DNA from: Symsagittifera roscoffensis
Taxonomy: Eukaryota; Xenacoelomorpha; Acoela; Convolutidae
Direction of reading: 5' to 3'
DNA length: 64,000 bases
Assembly (NCBI RefSeq): GCF_963678635.1
Contig: NW_026971466.1
Location: 1-64,000, forward strand
In this document: in pieces, positions 39,266 through 49,810 of the stretch
Numbering within the stretch: position 1 is the first letter of the stretch
Layout: the number at the start of each line of letters is the position of its first letter
Notes under the pieces: model-generated
Told to the model about the DNA's origin: nothing
Database searches by the model: none
What the model saw: the letters and a program-made list of their open reading frames with translations, nothing else
Position numbers and translations under genes: made by a program

Positions 39266-42200
39266 GTCTTGCTATCCACGTATTGATCAGGTGGTCGCAT
39301 GTCTCTTCCGCCGAGGCTGTTATGCAGGGCACGGCCTCTGCATACTTCGTGAAGTGATCTATCATGACCAAGACTTGGTTATAACCGCTGTCTGTCATGC
39401 ATATCTTTTGGTGATCTATCTGCACCACCTCGTTGAATTCAGACGACTCAATCGATTGTAAAGGAAATCGTAATTTCCTTGGATCCTTGACCTGTTGGCA
39501 TGACAGGCACGCTGTTACCCATTTCTCACATGCCTTTTTCATTCCAGGCCACTCAAAGCGCTTCAGGATCCTCTGATACACTTTGTCGATCCCTTGATTG
39601 CCCATCTGATCATGCGACCTGAATAATAGTTCTGTCTGATAGAGTTGCGGCAACACTATCGCGTTATATTTGTATAAGACCTTGTCTTCTTCTCTTCTCC
39701 TGCAAGCCACGATCCCGTCCTTGTTCAGATATAATCTCCCCTCCTTCTGCATGAAGTATTGTCTCAGGATCCTATAGATGTCTTCTTCCAGGTCACCTTT
39801 GTCAGGTGCACCGTTTTCTATCCACCTTTTTAGGTTGCTTGTCATGCGATCATTTCTCTGCGCCCTTAGAAGGTCCGAGAGTCTGTATCTCGCCTTCAAG
39901 TACGTCTTCATGACCCTCATCTGGCTATTCAGCTCGTTGGGTTGATGTTTGTCTTCTACCATCCTAACGCACCAAATCTTCGCCAACGGTTGTGTTTCTT
40001 GCTGAAACGGTTGAAGATCAGTCCTGACTGCCTCTTTCTGCGGCAACAGGCTTATCGAGCGTTTCGATACCGCTATCGTTTCTAAGTCATCCGCTGCGTT
40101 GTCAAAGACTCTTTCGCTTGGTATTAGGTAGCGATCACTGTCAGGATCCTGGTGCACTTCTCTGTCCAGGTCCCTTGCCCGAGTTTCCACTAGTAGCGTG
40201 TGTATCGCTAGTTCTGACAATTCTGATCCCGAGGTCGAACTCCTGTCGGAATAGGTATCCATTCCTGAGTTTCGGGAATCATCATCCGTCGAAGAGGTTG
40301 TGCTGGAGACTGCGCTCTCCTCCAGATCATGTCTGTACTTTCTTCGCATCCATCTGAACTCCCCGGACAAAACCTTGTTCTCTAGGTCCTGTTTCTCATC
40401 AGGAATTTTCTCGTCTATCTCAGACTCCCCGGACAAATTTACTTGTCCCGGGTGTTGATCTTGTGATCGCTGGTTTTTCTCCTCATCCTTCTCCCCGGAC
40501 AAATAGTCTTGCAGCAGATTTTGTTCTACAACTTCACCCTCTTTATCCCGGTCCACAAAGGTGACGGTTTTCTTTCGCTTGCTGCTCCCCTGTTCTTTCT
40601 GTCTGTAAGAAGTACTTGTTAAAATCTCTTGGGGTATTGAGGATACTAGTTGCTGAACTATTGTCCTACAATCCCTTTCGTTCTCTTCGTGCTGTCGTCT
40701 GGACGGCATGATCTTCACCTTCTCACTGACTGTTAGCGATGCCACTGCTGCTGTCCACTCAGGGTCATCTCTGGTCACTTCTCTTTCTAACAAACCACCC
40801 AGCATCCGCATCACTTGTGGTGTGACTTGCACCGTTTTATCCAATAATGAGAGGCTGTTTATATTCATGCGAGAGAGTTCTTGCTGGACCAGGTTCGAGC
40901 GCAGCAACAAATCCAAGGGGACCGGATCCTCCTTGGACAGGATCTTTATCTCGGCTGCTTTCTCTACAGGTAGCTCATGGTGCCCTGGAATTGGATGTCC
41001 AGACTTAATCAACCATCTCGTCAAGGGAAGCGCTTCATAAGTTTCTTTGTCCAGAAACGAGAATCCCTCCTTTATTTCCGCCTGATTGGCCTGCTTCTGC
41101 TCCAATCTTTCATAGAACTCAGTTTTCTTGCTGAGGCTGTCAGCATTCTGGTGTTTATCACGCATCCTATGTTCGATTATCATATGGTAGCCATCCAATC
41201 TTACTATCCATCTACCAATATAACTCTGATCCATCGAGTAGGTTTTCAACCAGGATAACGCTCTGTTGTCCACGCGTAACTTGAAGGGAGCGCTCCCCAA
41301 GTATGCACGGTACTTTTCCACAAAGGTGACTACTGCAAACATCTCTGCTTTTGGTGCGCTATATTTCATCTCTGTGTCACTCAAGACCTTGCTGCCGTAT
41401 GCAATGGGACGGAGAACTGTTCTTCCGTTCCATTCTTGCTCTTGATGCAAGATTCCTGAGATGGCCACCACCGATGCGTCTGTGTCGAGAACATACATGC
41501 CCTTTTCTGTAGGCATGCCCAGCACTGGCGCTTCGCACAGTTCCCGCTTTATGTTCTCGAAAGCAACCTGTGCCTCATCGTTCCATTTGAACTTTTTCCC
41601 TTTGTTGCGCATCAGCTTCTGCATCGAGTACACCTTGTCCGCGTATCCTTTTATGAATTCTCGGTAGTAATTGGCAAACCCTAGGAAGCTCATTAGCTGT
41701 GTGTCCGTCCTCGGAGCCTTCCATGTCAGCACAGCCTCTACTCCTTCCGGATCTGGCCTCACACCATGACTGTCCACCATTCTTCCCAGGTACTTGATCG
41801 AATCCCTAAGGATTTCACATTTCGATGGTTTGCATTTCAAGCCTGCTCTTTTCATACATCCGAAGACCTCATCGAGCCGATCAATGTGATCCTCCAGGGT
41901 CGGTGTCGCTATGACTACGTCATCCACGTAGCACATCAAGAGATTCCCGTACTTTTTGGTCACTCCTGTCAAAGCCTGAGCCATCAGCCTTTGAAAATTT
42001 GCTGTTGCATTGCACAAGCCGAAGGGCATCCTCTTCCACTGGTACAATCCCAACTCGCACGCGAATCCGGTTTTCTCTCTGTCCTTCTTTCGCAGAGGGA
42101 CCTGCCAGAAGGCAGAACCTAAGTCCAATGTGGTGAAGAACTTGGCATCACCAAGTTTAGATAGGCTCTCATCTATTCGCGGTATCGGGTACGCATCTTT

Positions 42201-42287
42201 TATCGTTACCGCGTTCAAGTAACGAAAGTCGCAACAAAATCTAAGCTGCCCCCTTTCTTTTTCGCCATTACTACCCCGCAAGCCCAC
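39246..42287 (-). pseudogene. Pol: reverse transcriptase, RNase H, integrase N-terminal half
   Basis: The RT core shows LRFCCDFRYLNAVT, FFTTLDLGSAFWQVPL (first Asp), RMPFGLCNA and LMCYVDDVVIATP (catalytic YVDD). RNase H shows YVLDTDASVVAISG, KAEMFAV and RVDNRALSWL. A ~330-residue spacer is Asp/Glu/Ser-rich. The integrase zinc-binding region has SHDQMGNQGIDK and CLSCQQVKDP; Asn stands where the second zinc His (GHxG) is expected. The catalytic core starts with VVQIDHQKICM. The frame begins by a one-base slip in an A/G run near 42255 relative to 42215-43021, and ends at 39246 by a second slip. An intact ancestor would have made one Pol. Confidence 0.85.
40358..40501 (-). repeat. Three further copies of the PPT 12-mer in pol
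   Basis: TGTCCGGGGAGT at 40358-40369 and 40434-40445, and TGTCCGGGGAGA at 40490-40501, within 145 bp of the RNase H-integrase spacer. In protein they give three LSGE repeats. Confidence 0.6.
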
Positions 42288-43021
42288 GGCGATTCCGAGG
42301 GTTCTATCATGTCGTATTCAGGCAACATTTCTATTTCCGCTCGGCACGCTTCCGATTTGTGTGGTGTCATTCGTCTCGCGCCCTCTCTGTGCGGAACGGC
42401 ACCTACTTCCAGCTCAATTTCGTGTTCTACGAAGTTACAGCAACCGATGTCCGCTTTATGTTTCGAAAAGACATCTGCGTTCCGATATAAAACGTCCCGC
42501 AATTTTTTAAAATCTCCCTCACCTATTTTCCCTTTTAAATGTTCTATTTCTGGCAAAACCGGTTTGTCAGAATCTAGTTCATATGACGAGGGGCGTTCCG
42601 GAAAATTCGAGCAGCTTGATAAGCCGTCGTCCGTTTCGGATTTCATTGAAAATAATTTATGAATAGATTTTAATTCATTAATTCTCTTTAAAATTTTATC
42701 TTTATTTGCATGATAAGGACAGTCTTTCACACTATATCTCTTCAAGTTTTGTGTCTCCTCATAGTCGGTCCTCATCGGCAAAGCGTAGCCAAGCTTCTTT
42801 CCACGCTGGATTGAAACCGTGGTGTCCAGTGTGTTCAACAACACACTGACACACAGTCGGTTTCGCGTTACCGAGAAGCTCCGGCCTAAAATCACCGAAC
42901 TCTGACTATTTGGATTCGGTACTAAGCAAACCTGTTTACTATCACTTAACGAATTCAAATTTCTCATTCTAAAAATTGCTGCTACAGCTTGTCCTGGTTG
43001 TAATTTTACTTTTCTATCCAA
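42215..43021 (-). CDS. Pol: N-terminal part of reverse transcriptase
   Basis: The frame (268 codons from a TTG) is in the same frame as Gag, separated from it by the TAA at 43049-43051 and nine codons. The first ~150 residues are a linker (VCLVPNPNSQSSVILGRSF is typical of the protease-RT connection). RT fingers begin at about residue 205 (HEIELEVGAVPHREGARRM) and reach SPWACGVVMAKKKGG before the frame is lost near 42255. It has no start of its own, so expression requires stop readthrough or the TAA is a lesion. Confidence 0.75.
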   Translation of the reverse strand: MDRKVKLQPGQAVAAIFRMRNLNSLSDSKQVCLVPNPNSQSSVILGRSFSVTRNRLCVSVLLNTLDTTVSIQRGKKLGYALPMRTDYEETQNLKRYSVKDCPYHANKDKILKRINELKSIHKLFSMKSETDDGLSSCSNFPERPSSYELDSDKPVLPEIEHLKGKIGEGDFKKLRDVLYRNADVFSKHKADIGCCNFVEHEIELEVGAVPHREGARRMTPHKSEACRAEIEMLPEYDMIEPSESPWACGVVMAKKKGGSLDFVATFVT

Positions 43022-43048
43022 AAAAACTGGTACCTTATTTTCGTCTGT

Positions 43049-46000
43049 TTATATCCTATTAATTGGTCTCTTAACATACTTTCGGTCCGGGTTTCTAATC
43101 CGTATCAGACCGTTGTTCAAGTCAATCATCACGTCAAAATTCCTGACAAAATCTCTGCCCAAGATGAATTGGTCGGCATCGTCCAGATTCTCTACCACCA
43201 GGAAGCTCATCCAAAGATCCCGTCCTCCCATGTGGAGGACCGTTATTGGTGTTCTTCCGGCTACGTAGATAGCTCCTCGATTGGCTGCGGCCAGTCGGAG
43301 ATTCGTTGGAATTAGATCTTCCCGCGTGAAGCCCATTCTTTCCCAAGTTTTTATCGGCATCACACTCACTACCGCTCCTGTGTCCAGAAGCCCTGTGACT
43401 CCGATTTTTGTTCCGTTGGTGTCGAGCAGATGTGCTGTCACATCTGCTTCATATCCAATGTGTACTGCGTCTTGTTCCATCATGGCGTCATGGCCTATCT
43501 TGCGGACCTTGAGTTCCTCTTCACCCAAATAGATCTGCCCCATTTGGTCATCATCTGTTGTTACATAAGTCCTGGTGTAGATACTGATTCCATCCACGTT
43601 CAGCATTACTTGATACGGCCCATAGACTTCTAGGTAGCGTCCATGAAGTTTCTTCATGCGAGGGTTACCCGTCGTTAGTAGTGCCCTCACAGCCCTCGAC
43701 TCGGTGCGTGGCTCCATCTGCCTCAGATAGTCTGCATATGTGTCCAAATGCATCAAAGTGAACTCAGACGGTTCACTCAGATTTCTGATTACCTGATGCC
43801 CTGCCACCGAGATTATCGACTGTATTTTACTTCCTTGCGGTACCATACCGAACCTTTGACCAGAGATAACATTAAGTTTCATGCTCAAGCTGCTTGGTGT
43901 TTTTGCCTCTTCAACTTCCGTTGCTTCGAAGGCGTTCAGTTGCTCCTGTAATTTCTCATTCTCCAGCTCGAGTTTCACCTTTTGTTCGATCTCTTTCGTC
44001 ACCAATTCCTGTTGTACTCTATTTAGAGCATCCCTTGCGGCTGCCTTATAATCGATCTTGAAGTCCTCAGCCGCAGTTGCCGGTTCCGGCTCACGTGTCT
44101 CCCCTGCTACCGCTTGCATTTTCTTTGCCGCCAGCTCTTGAGTTTTATCCTTTCTGCGTGCCTCCGCTTCACTCAAAAGTCGAGCCTTGCTGGCTTTCAC
44201 TCCTGACAAAGCTTCTTCATGTCTTGGATGCTTGATGTCTGCCACTGCATCCCAGAATTGCGGACAATCTGATTTAAAATGACCTTCCAATTTGCAAAAT
44301 AAACACCTCGGGCCGAATTTCGCAATTACTCCTCTCATGAAATCCTCATGGTCCAACTCTGACGCATCTTCGTCCTCGAGGCTAAAGCCTATTGCTTTCA
44401 TGCCTTGTTTGTAAGCTGGGCATGCTGACACATGATGGTCCGTTGAACTGCAATTAGTCCAAGAGCGTCTCTTGTCCATATCATCCCTCGGTTTGTACCA
44501 ATTGTTCCCTTGGTTTGCTGGTCCGTTGTTAAAATTGCCATAATTGTTCTTGTAATATCCAGATCTCGAAGGAGGTTTCAACAAAAGATACTCTTTTGAT
44601 TTGAGCCTCAACTCCTCCGGTGTTGGCGCATTAGTTGATAGTGGTGTGTAATGCGTTGCTAGCATCGTACGAAGTTCATCTTTTTTCACACCATCGATGA
44701 ATTTTGAGGCTACGGCCAGGTTCATCCTTCGGTTTGACTCATCCGGTTGGCTGCGTCTTCTCAGCATTTCCAAATCATCGAGAAACTTGTCTATTGTTTC
44801 ATCTTCTCGTTGCCTCCGTTTCTCGAAGCGCATCATCGCCTGGTGCCCCTGCACCCCTGATCCGAAACGGTTTAACAAGATTTCGAAGATTTTCTCAGCA
44901 GTGTCACGTTGATACTGTTTCTTGGCCATGACACAGTTCAGGGCTGTCCCTTCTAAGTTGCTGGTGAGCGCGCTGCATTCCTGTCTCTCCGACAAGTCCT
45001 CTTCCTCGAAATGCAGCTTCATTACCTCTATCCAGGTATCAATACAGCCATCAGATTCGTCTTTGTAGCATCTTGGCTTCTTAAAGACTCTTCTGGACTT
45101 CTCACTGCGTTCATTGGTTCTAGATAACCTCGTCAGGAATGTCTCCAAAGACCTGTTCAGGGGTTCAAATGCTGTGGCCATTGCCGTAGCATCCCTTGAG
45201 TGTCCCGCTTGAGTGTCCTCACACCTTGTCGAAGGCTCTGTGTGCGGTGCATCCCTGCAATCCGAATCACCATGAGCGTTTCCCGCTTGGCCCATATGAC
45301 TCCTCCTCGGGCTTGCATGCCCCCTGTTGCCGGAATCACTTCTCCCAGTCGCATGTGTGCTTTGCATTGGTCGTTCGTTAGAGGTTTGTCTGTTCCCCGT
45401 TGAACTTGCTCTACTGTTCGGGCCCCATGCTGTATTACCCCTTGTGGCATAGCCTGATGAACTGCCCCTGCCTCTAGTGGATCCATACGTCTTCCTCCTT
45501 TGATGTTCATTGAAGTTCACCCTTGGTTCCCTGCTGGGACCTCCCGAGTTCGGCTCTCCTTCTTTTGGTCCACTCTTGCTGCTTAGTAGCCCGTCCAACC
45601 TATCCATGATAGCCTGAGTTCGCCTCTCCATCATCGCGTCTATCTTTGTGTCAAGAGTCCCAAGAGACTGCTCTTGCTGAATTCTTAACTTCTCCATGTC
45701 GGCTCTTAAGCATAACTCCCTCTGTTCCGCCTCTCTTGTCATTCGCGACAAGTTCCTCGTCATATGTTCGTCCGTCCTTTCTTTCAAGCATTTTTCGCTT
45801 CTGCCAACTTCTTGTCTATTGCGGTTTATTTCTTCCCGCAGACTTTCTCTTTCAATGTGAACTGCTCTTTCTAGTTCACTCATCCTTATCGACATCTGTT
45901 CATTTTGTTCTCCTAAACTGTCCACTATGTTGTTTAAGGCTTCCTCTAGTGCTGCCCCGTTTATCACGAGTGGCGTCACTAGTGGTGGTGTAACCCTGTC

Positions 46001-46861
46001 GGTCCCAGGTAACTTCGTGCTTGTCGAGATCCGGGCCTTGACTCTCTGTTTCAACGTCTTTTCATTTTTTATTTCAGGATCCATTAACGCGTTGCCGAGC
46101 CCTCTGGTTCTACTCTCTCCAGGTTGTGGCTCCGAACTTGTCCTAATCGCGAAGTCCTTTGACTGGCCCGGTGTGTTTGCCTCTTTGCTTATCGTTGTCA
46201 CTACACCAAATTTGTCCATGGTTCCAGTCTCTCTTCCGACGTGTGTCTCACTCTCCTGGATCGAACTATTGAGGCTGACTTGATATCCAAAGTCCCTTTG
46301 CTCCTCTTCATCCTCTTCCTCCTGGGTTTCAACTTCGTTCCCCGCGCCTCCTCCCATGGTGAATGGAAAGATGTTTCCGAAGGTGTTCTTCATTCTTTCT
46401 GAGAACGATGATGACGTTGTTTGTTTCCCAGTTCCGCCTGCCATCATAGTGTTGTCTGTCGGAGATCTTCTCGTTGCCGCTACTTCAGTTGAGATGTCGG
46501 ACAGTTCCGACATCTCTTCCCGATCCAATGTCCCGGTGGAAGTGGCAAAATCATGGCCTTGTTCTACCGGGGTAGATTCACTCGCCAGCCTTCTGCCTCT
46601 TCCTTCCAGTCCATTTACTTCCTGGTTGTCATTCATGGTCTGGTCCGTATTGACCTCCACTTCTAACAGTTCTCTTCGCTCTTCTGAGGTCTTCTGACTT
46701 CTCGTTTCAACCATTCTGCCTGAAACCGTCCCCCTTTTGTCAGACCGGGATCGCTTGATCCAATCCACAAAAGGATCGGTCATCGTTTTTCTTTGCTTTT
46801 CAGGTATGAATTTCCTAGAGCTATTACCTCGTTTTGGTATCCTTGACTTGTCTAGACTCAT
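43049..46861 (-). CDS. Gag-protease polyprotein of the retrotransposon
   Basis: The frame has 1270 codons from ATG 46861 (MSLDKSRIPKRGNSS). N-terminal ~300 residues are charged and disordered. A coiled coil follows at about 320-410 (LERAVHIERESLREEINRN). A Ser/Gly/Arg-rich linker leads to a retrotransposon Gag capsid domain at about 590-740 (CYKDESDGCIDTWIEVMKLH ... MMRFEKRRQRE). Zinc knuckles: a degenerate one (CSSTDHHVSAC) and a canonical CLFCKLEGHFKSDC at about 855. A retroviral aspartic protease sits at the end, with GLLDTGAVVSVMP (about 1158) and LGRDFVRNFDVMID. Gag is much larger than the usual 300-500 residues. The stop TAA is followed in frame by pol. Confidence 0.9.
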   Translation of the reverse strand: MSLDKSRIPKRGNSSRKFIPEKQRKTMTDPFVDWIKRSRSDKRGTVSGRMVETRSQKTSEERRELLEVEVNTDQTMNDNQEVNGLEGRGRRLASESTPVEQGHDFATSTGTLDREEMSELSDISTEVAATRRSPTDNTMMAGGTGKQTTSSSFSERMKNTFGNIFPFTMGGGAGNEVETQEEEDEEEQRDFGYQVSLNSSIQESETHVGRETGTMDKFGVVTTISKEANTPGQSKDFAIRTSSEPQPGESRTRGLGNALMDPEIKNEKTLKQRVKARISTSTKLPGTDRVTPPLVTPLVINGAALEEALNNIVDSLGEQNEQMSIRMSELERAVHIERESLREEINRNRQEVGRSEKCLKERTDEHMTRNLSRMTREAEQRELCLRADMEKLRIQQEQSLGTLDTKIDAMMERRTQAIMDRLDGLLSSKSGPKEGEPNSGGPSREPRVNFNEHQRRKTYGSTRGRGSSSGYATRGNTAWGPNSRASSTGNRQTSNERPMQSTHATGRSDSGNRGHASPRRSHMGQAGNAHGDSDCRDAPHTEPSTRCEDTQAGHSRDATAMATAFEPLNRSLETFLTRLSRTNERSEKSRRVFKKPRCYKDESDGCIDTWIEVMKLHFEEEDLSERQECSALTSNLEGTALNCVMAKKQYQRDTAEKIFEILLNRFGSGVQGHQAMMRFEKRRQREDETIDKFLDDLEMLRRRSQPDESNRRMNLAVASKFIDGVKKDELRTMLATHYTPLSTNAPTPEELRLKSKEYLLLKPPSRSGYYKNNYGNFNNGPANQGNNWYKPRDDMDKRRSWTNCSSTDHHVSACPAYKQGMKAIGFSLEDEDASELDHEDFMRGVIAKFGPRCLFCKLEGHFKSDCPQFWDAVADIKHPRHEEALSGVKASKARLLSEAEARRKDKTQELAAKKMQAVAGETREPEPATAAEDFKIDYKAAARDALNRVQQELVTKEIEQKVKLELENEKLQEQLNAFEATEVEEAKTPSSLSMKLNVISGQRFGMVPQGSKIQSIISVAGHQVIRNLSEPSEFTLMHLDTYADYLRQMEPRTESRAVRALLTTGNPRMKKLHGRYLEVYGPYQVMLNVDGISIYTRTYVTTDDDQMGQIYLGEEELKVRKIGHDAMMEQDAVHIGYEADVTAHLLDTNGTKIGVTGLLDTGAVVSVMPIKTWERMGFTREDLIPTNLRLAAANRGAIYVAGRTPITVLHMGGRDLWMSFLVVENLDDADQFILGRDFVRNFDVMIDLNNGLIRIRNPDRKYVKRPINRI

Positions 46862-49783
46862 TCTCTATTTGTCACTTTCCAATGCCTACTCTTGACTCAA
46901 TTGCTAGAGACCTTATAGTTTTATTAACAATAATAATGACACAACACAATAAATTTCACCAGATTCTATTAAATAGTGACCACGAATCCCTGTATGTTGT
47001 CAGAGTACAGTTTGTATAAAATTTATTCACACTAACCGAATATCGCTGGTAAGATTTGAAAAATAGCACAATATGATGTTATCAGTCAATTTAAAAGATA
47101 GTGTACTCACTACCCAATCAAGCACAGTTTACGTTGATTTAAAATCAAAAACAAATAATTTGTTTTGACACAATTTGAATGTATATATAAAAAAAACGTA
47201 TGTGTCTTGTACTCTTAGTCGGTCGCAGTACAATAGTCGAACCTGTCTTTTAAAGAAAAAGCTTTCTCTGCTCGGTGCCGCACCAAACAGACAAAACTTT
47301 TAAGGCGGTAATTTTCTCAAGTGGGCGTCTATTGCACCCACCGAGTACTGTGTTACCTATCTGCCTTCGGACTGCCCGAACTAGACCTACTAAAATCCTC
47401 AGGGCAGTCACTTTTCCCAAAAACGTATTATGTTTCAATCCACACCAATGAATCACGCTCTTTTTAATTTAGACTTAGTGTCGCGAATATCCGAGTTCGG
47501 ACCTGTTTTGTATTAGTCTGGTTCTTATTGAAAGGCAAGTTACCAGTGCAGTCACTGATACCTAGCCTGTGTGCTAATAACCTAATACCTCTCACTTTTT
47601 AGTCTTTCTTTCGTCTACCTAAGTCCTTAATAAAATAATTTCCCTCCGGATTGGCACAAATAGGACCCTTCCGGATTGATAGAATCTAGACCCCTCCGGA
47701 TTTGGACCCCTCTGAGTTGGTTAATAGAAGACCCCTCCGGATTTGGACCCCTCCGGATTCGGACCCCTCCTAACTTGAAAATGTTTGACCCCTCCGGATT
47801 GGGAGCCCTCCGGTTTTGTAAAAGTAGCTTTTCGGAGATTTCCTTTTTTCAACCTATACCCCTCCTGATACGTTCTCCGATGCAATTATGCTCTTTCAAT
47901 TAACTGGGAAGGGTATGTGCTACCTTCCTAGACCCTTCCGGATTGAAGTTAAGCTTCTTATTTGACAATTCACACCAACGGTGAAGGGTCTTATCGCTGG
48001 CCTAACTTCGGCTCGATTAAGCTTTTGCTGTGCCTTTAGCCCTCCCTTTTGGTCTAGAATGGCCTAAAGTTACTTTATTCAACCGCTATTACCTTTTGGT
48101 AGGGGTCTAAGGGTTTTTCAGAAAAATTTATAAAACGTGAAGGGTGTACCCCTCCGGATTTGTGTAATTTGCTAAAAACAATCTCCAAAAATTTTCTCGC
48201 TCGCTTTTTCGAGTAGTTCTCTTTCCTACTAGTAAGTTCAGCTAATTTCTGATCTAATGGTACCAAGATTAACCGGATATGCCCAGTAGTTCCAAAGTTA
48301 TTAACCAAAACGTCTTTTTTCTAAACTCAAAAATTTTTCTCATTTATAGGTTCCGCCTAACTTTTTCCGCAAATCAGGTCCTTTCGACTTAAAAATTATT
48401 GATCCGAGCTCAGAAGCCCTATCTTCTTCTAGTTCAATGCAAAAGACCCGATCTAAAACGCTTTTGTAGAAAAAATTTGCGAAAAAAACTATGCTACCTG
48501 GACCCCTCCGGATTGATGAATCCACTAAATCAAACACGTTATGTTCGATTTCTCTGCAACCCGGAAGGCTTTCGGGTAGCGGGTTTTAAAACTTGTAGAT
48601 TCACTAGTGGACCTTGTCCGAACAACTATTTTTGCTGTTTTAACTCAAAAATTTCAAAAAATTTTCTGAATTTATAGTGTTTCGTTTTCTCAAAAATCAC
48701 GAAAATTCGGTTTTTGGTTCCAAAATAGTTCCAACCACTTCCGAACTAAACTTAACCGGTTCTATCTATTGTGGTAGTGCAGTTACGATGTAACACACTA
48801 ACTTAGCGCTTTTTTCCGTTTCAAAAAATATCGATATTTCAAAAATCGCGACTTGTGGGGGGATCAAAATATCGCTTTTTTGACCCTAAAAACCGGTCTG
48901 TTTTCGTTGTTTTTCACTGAAAAACGATATAAGACTATTAATATAGGCTATATAAATAATAATATTAGTAATACTATACCCCTCCGGGTTTCCTTAATAT
49001 CTGAATTAAGGTGCTTAACTCGGATATTCGCAGTTCGGTGAAGGGTCACTACAGTGCAGCACTGTCGAGCCCCCCACAGATTACTATCTTACTTTTTGTA
49101 CCAAAAGGGATACAAAACTTGTTAACGATACCCAACAGTCGATTGTTGTCGTCGTTGAGCCTCTTCTTGTTGCTCCTTGTACTGCTTGCCGGATCAGTCT
49201 TCTCCCAAGACCCTTCCGAATTGAGCGCAAATCAGCTGACCCTTCCGGATTGGGCGCAATTTATCATTAACGTGCTTAAATGCTCAAATAACCCTACAGT
49301 ACAAGCCTCACAAACGGGCTACAAAACTGATCGTAACGATCCTGACTGATATAAATGCCTGTAACAACAATATATCTATCAACAACAAACGGGGGGGTTG
49401 GATCACATCTTGTCTGGGGGGATGATTTCTACTGATTTTCTACTTTTTTACTGTTTTTGGTTTTTTCGGCAATTTTTTATGTTTTTTGTTTTTCTTGGGT
49501 ACTATACTACTTTTTGTTTGGTTGTACTTATATCTTTAAGTGTTTTTGGTCACAAACCACTCAGGGGATGAGGGGTTCGCGATTCCCCCCACCCTTCCTG
49601 GTTCGTGAATTTTCGGTCTTAACTAGGTTAAAAAACTATTCACGGTAATCCGGAAGGCTTCCGCGCTCCGAACTACCCTTCCGCCCCGGTGGTTTAAGCC
49701 TATTAAGGGCGTTAATGTGAGCATCCGCTCGGCGAGGAGTGCTCGTTAACGGTTCTGCCGGTCATGATGTTAAAAAAGAATAA
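46862..49783 (-). other. Long 5' leader with CCGGA-motif array
   Basis: About 2.9 kb separate the 5' LTR from the gag ATG. No element-sense coding frame with recognisable features is seen. The main feature is a motif that reads GACCCCTCCGGATT on the plus strand (AATCCGGAGGGGTC in sense). There are about ten copies, some degenerate, at 47642-47870, then single copies at about 47931, 48149, 48499, 48977, 49208, 49231 and 49675, and inverted forms at 48560 and 49649. A second recurring string, GGTGAAGGGTC, occurs near 47977, 48136 and 49034. Both are also in the LTR. Confidence 0.7.
47642..47870 (-). repeat. Dense cluster of CCGGA motifs
   Basis: In 230 bp there are seven exact or near-exact CCYTCCGGATT cores at about 47642, 47665, 47691, 47731, 47747 and 47789, with degenerate forms at 47705, 47763, 47805 and 47858. 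Spacing is irregular (16-40 bp). The plus-strand frame at 47676-47903 merely translates this repeat. Confidence 0.8.
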
Positions 49784-49798
49784 CACCCAGGAGCGCCA
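49784..49798 (-). promoter_or_regulatory. Candidate primer-binding site
   Basis: In sense, TGGCGCTCCTGGGTG starts 12 nt downstream of the 5' LTR. The TGG start fits the complement of a tRNA CCA end and the beginning resembles Lys-type sites. I could not match it to a particular tRNA, and the distance is larger than usual. Confidence 0.35.
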
Positions 49799-49810
49799 TA
49801 AAAACATGTA

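Noticed and set aside
49011-49349. Plus-strand frame in the retrotransposon leader with a signal-peptide-like stretch (LLSSLSLFLLLLVLLAG)
   Set aside because: Antisense to the element and built partly from the CCGGA repeats; no homologue or promoter is evident, so chance is more likely.
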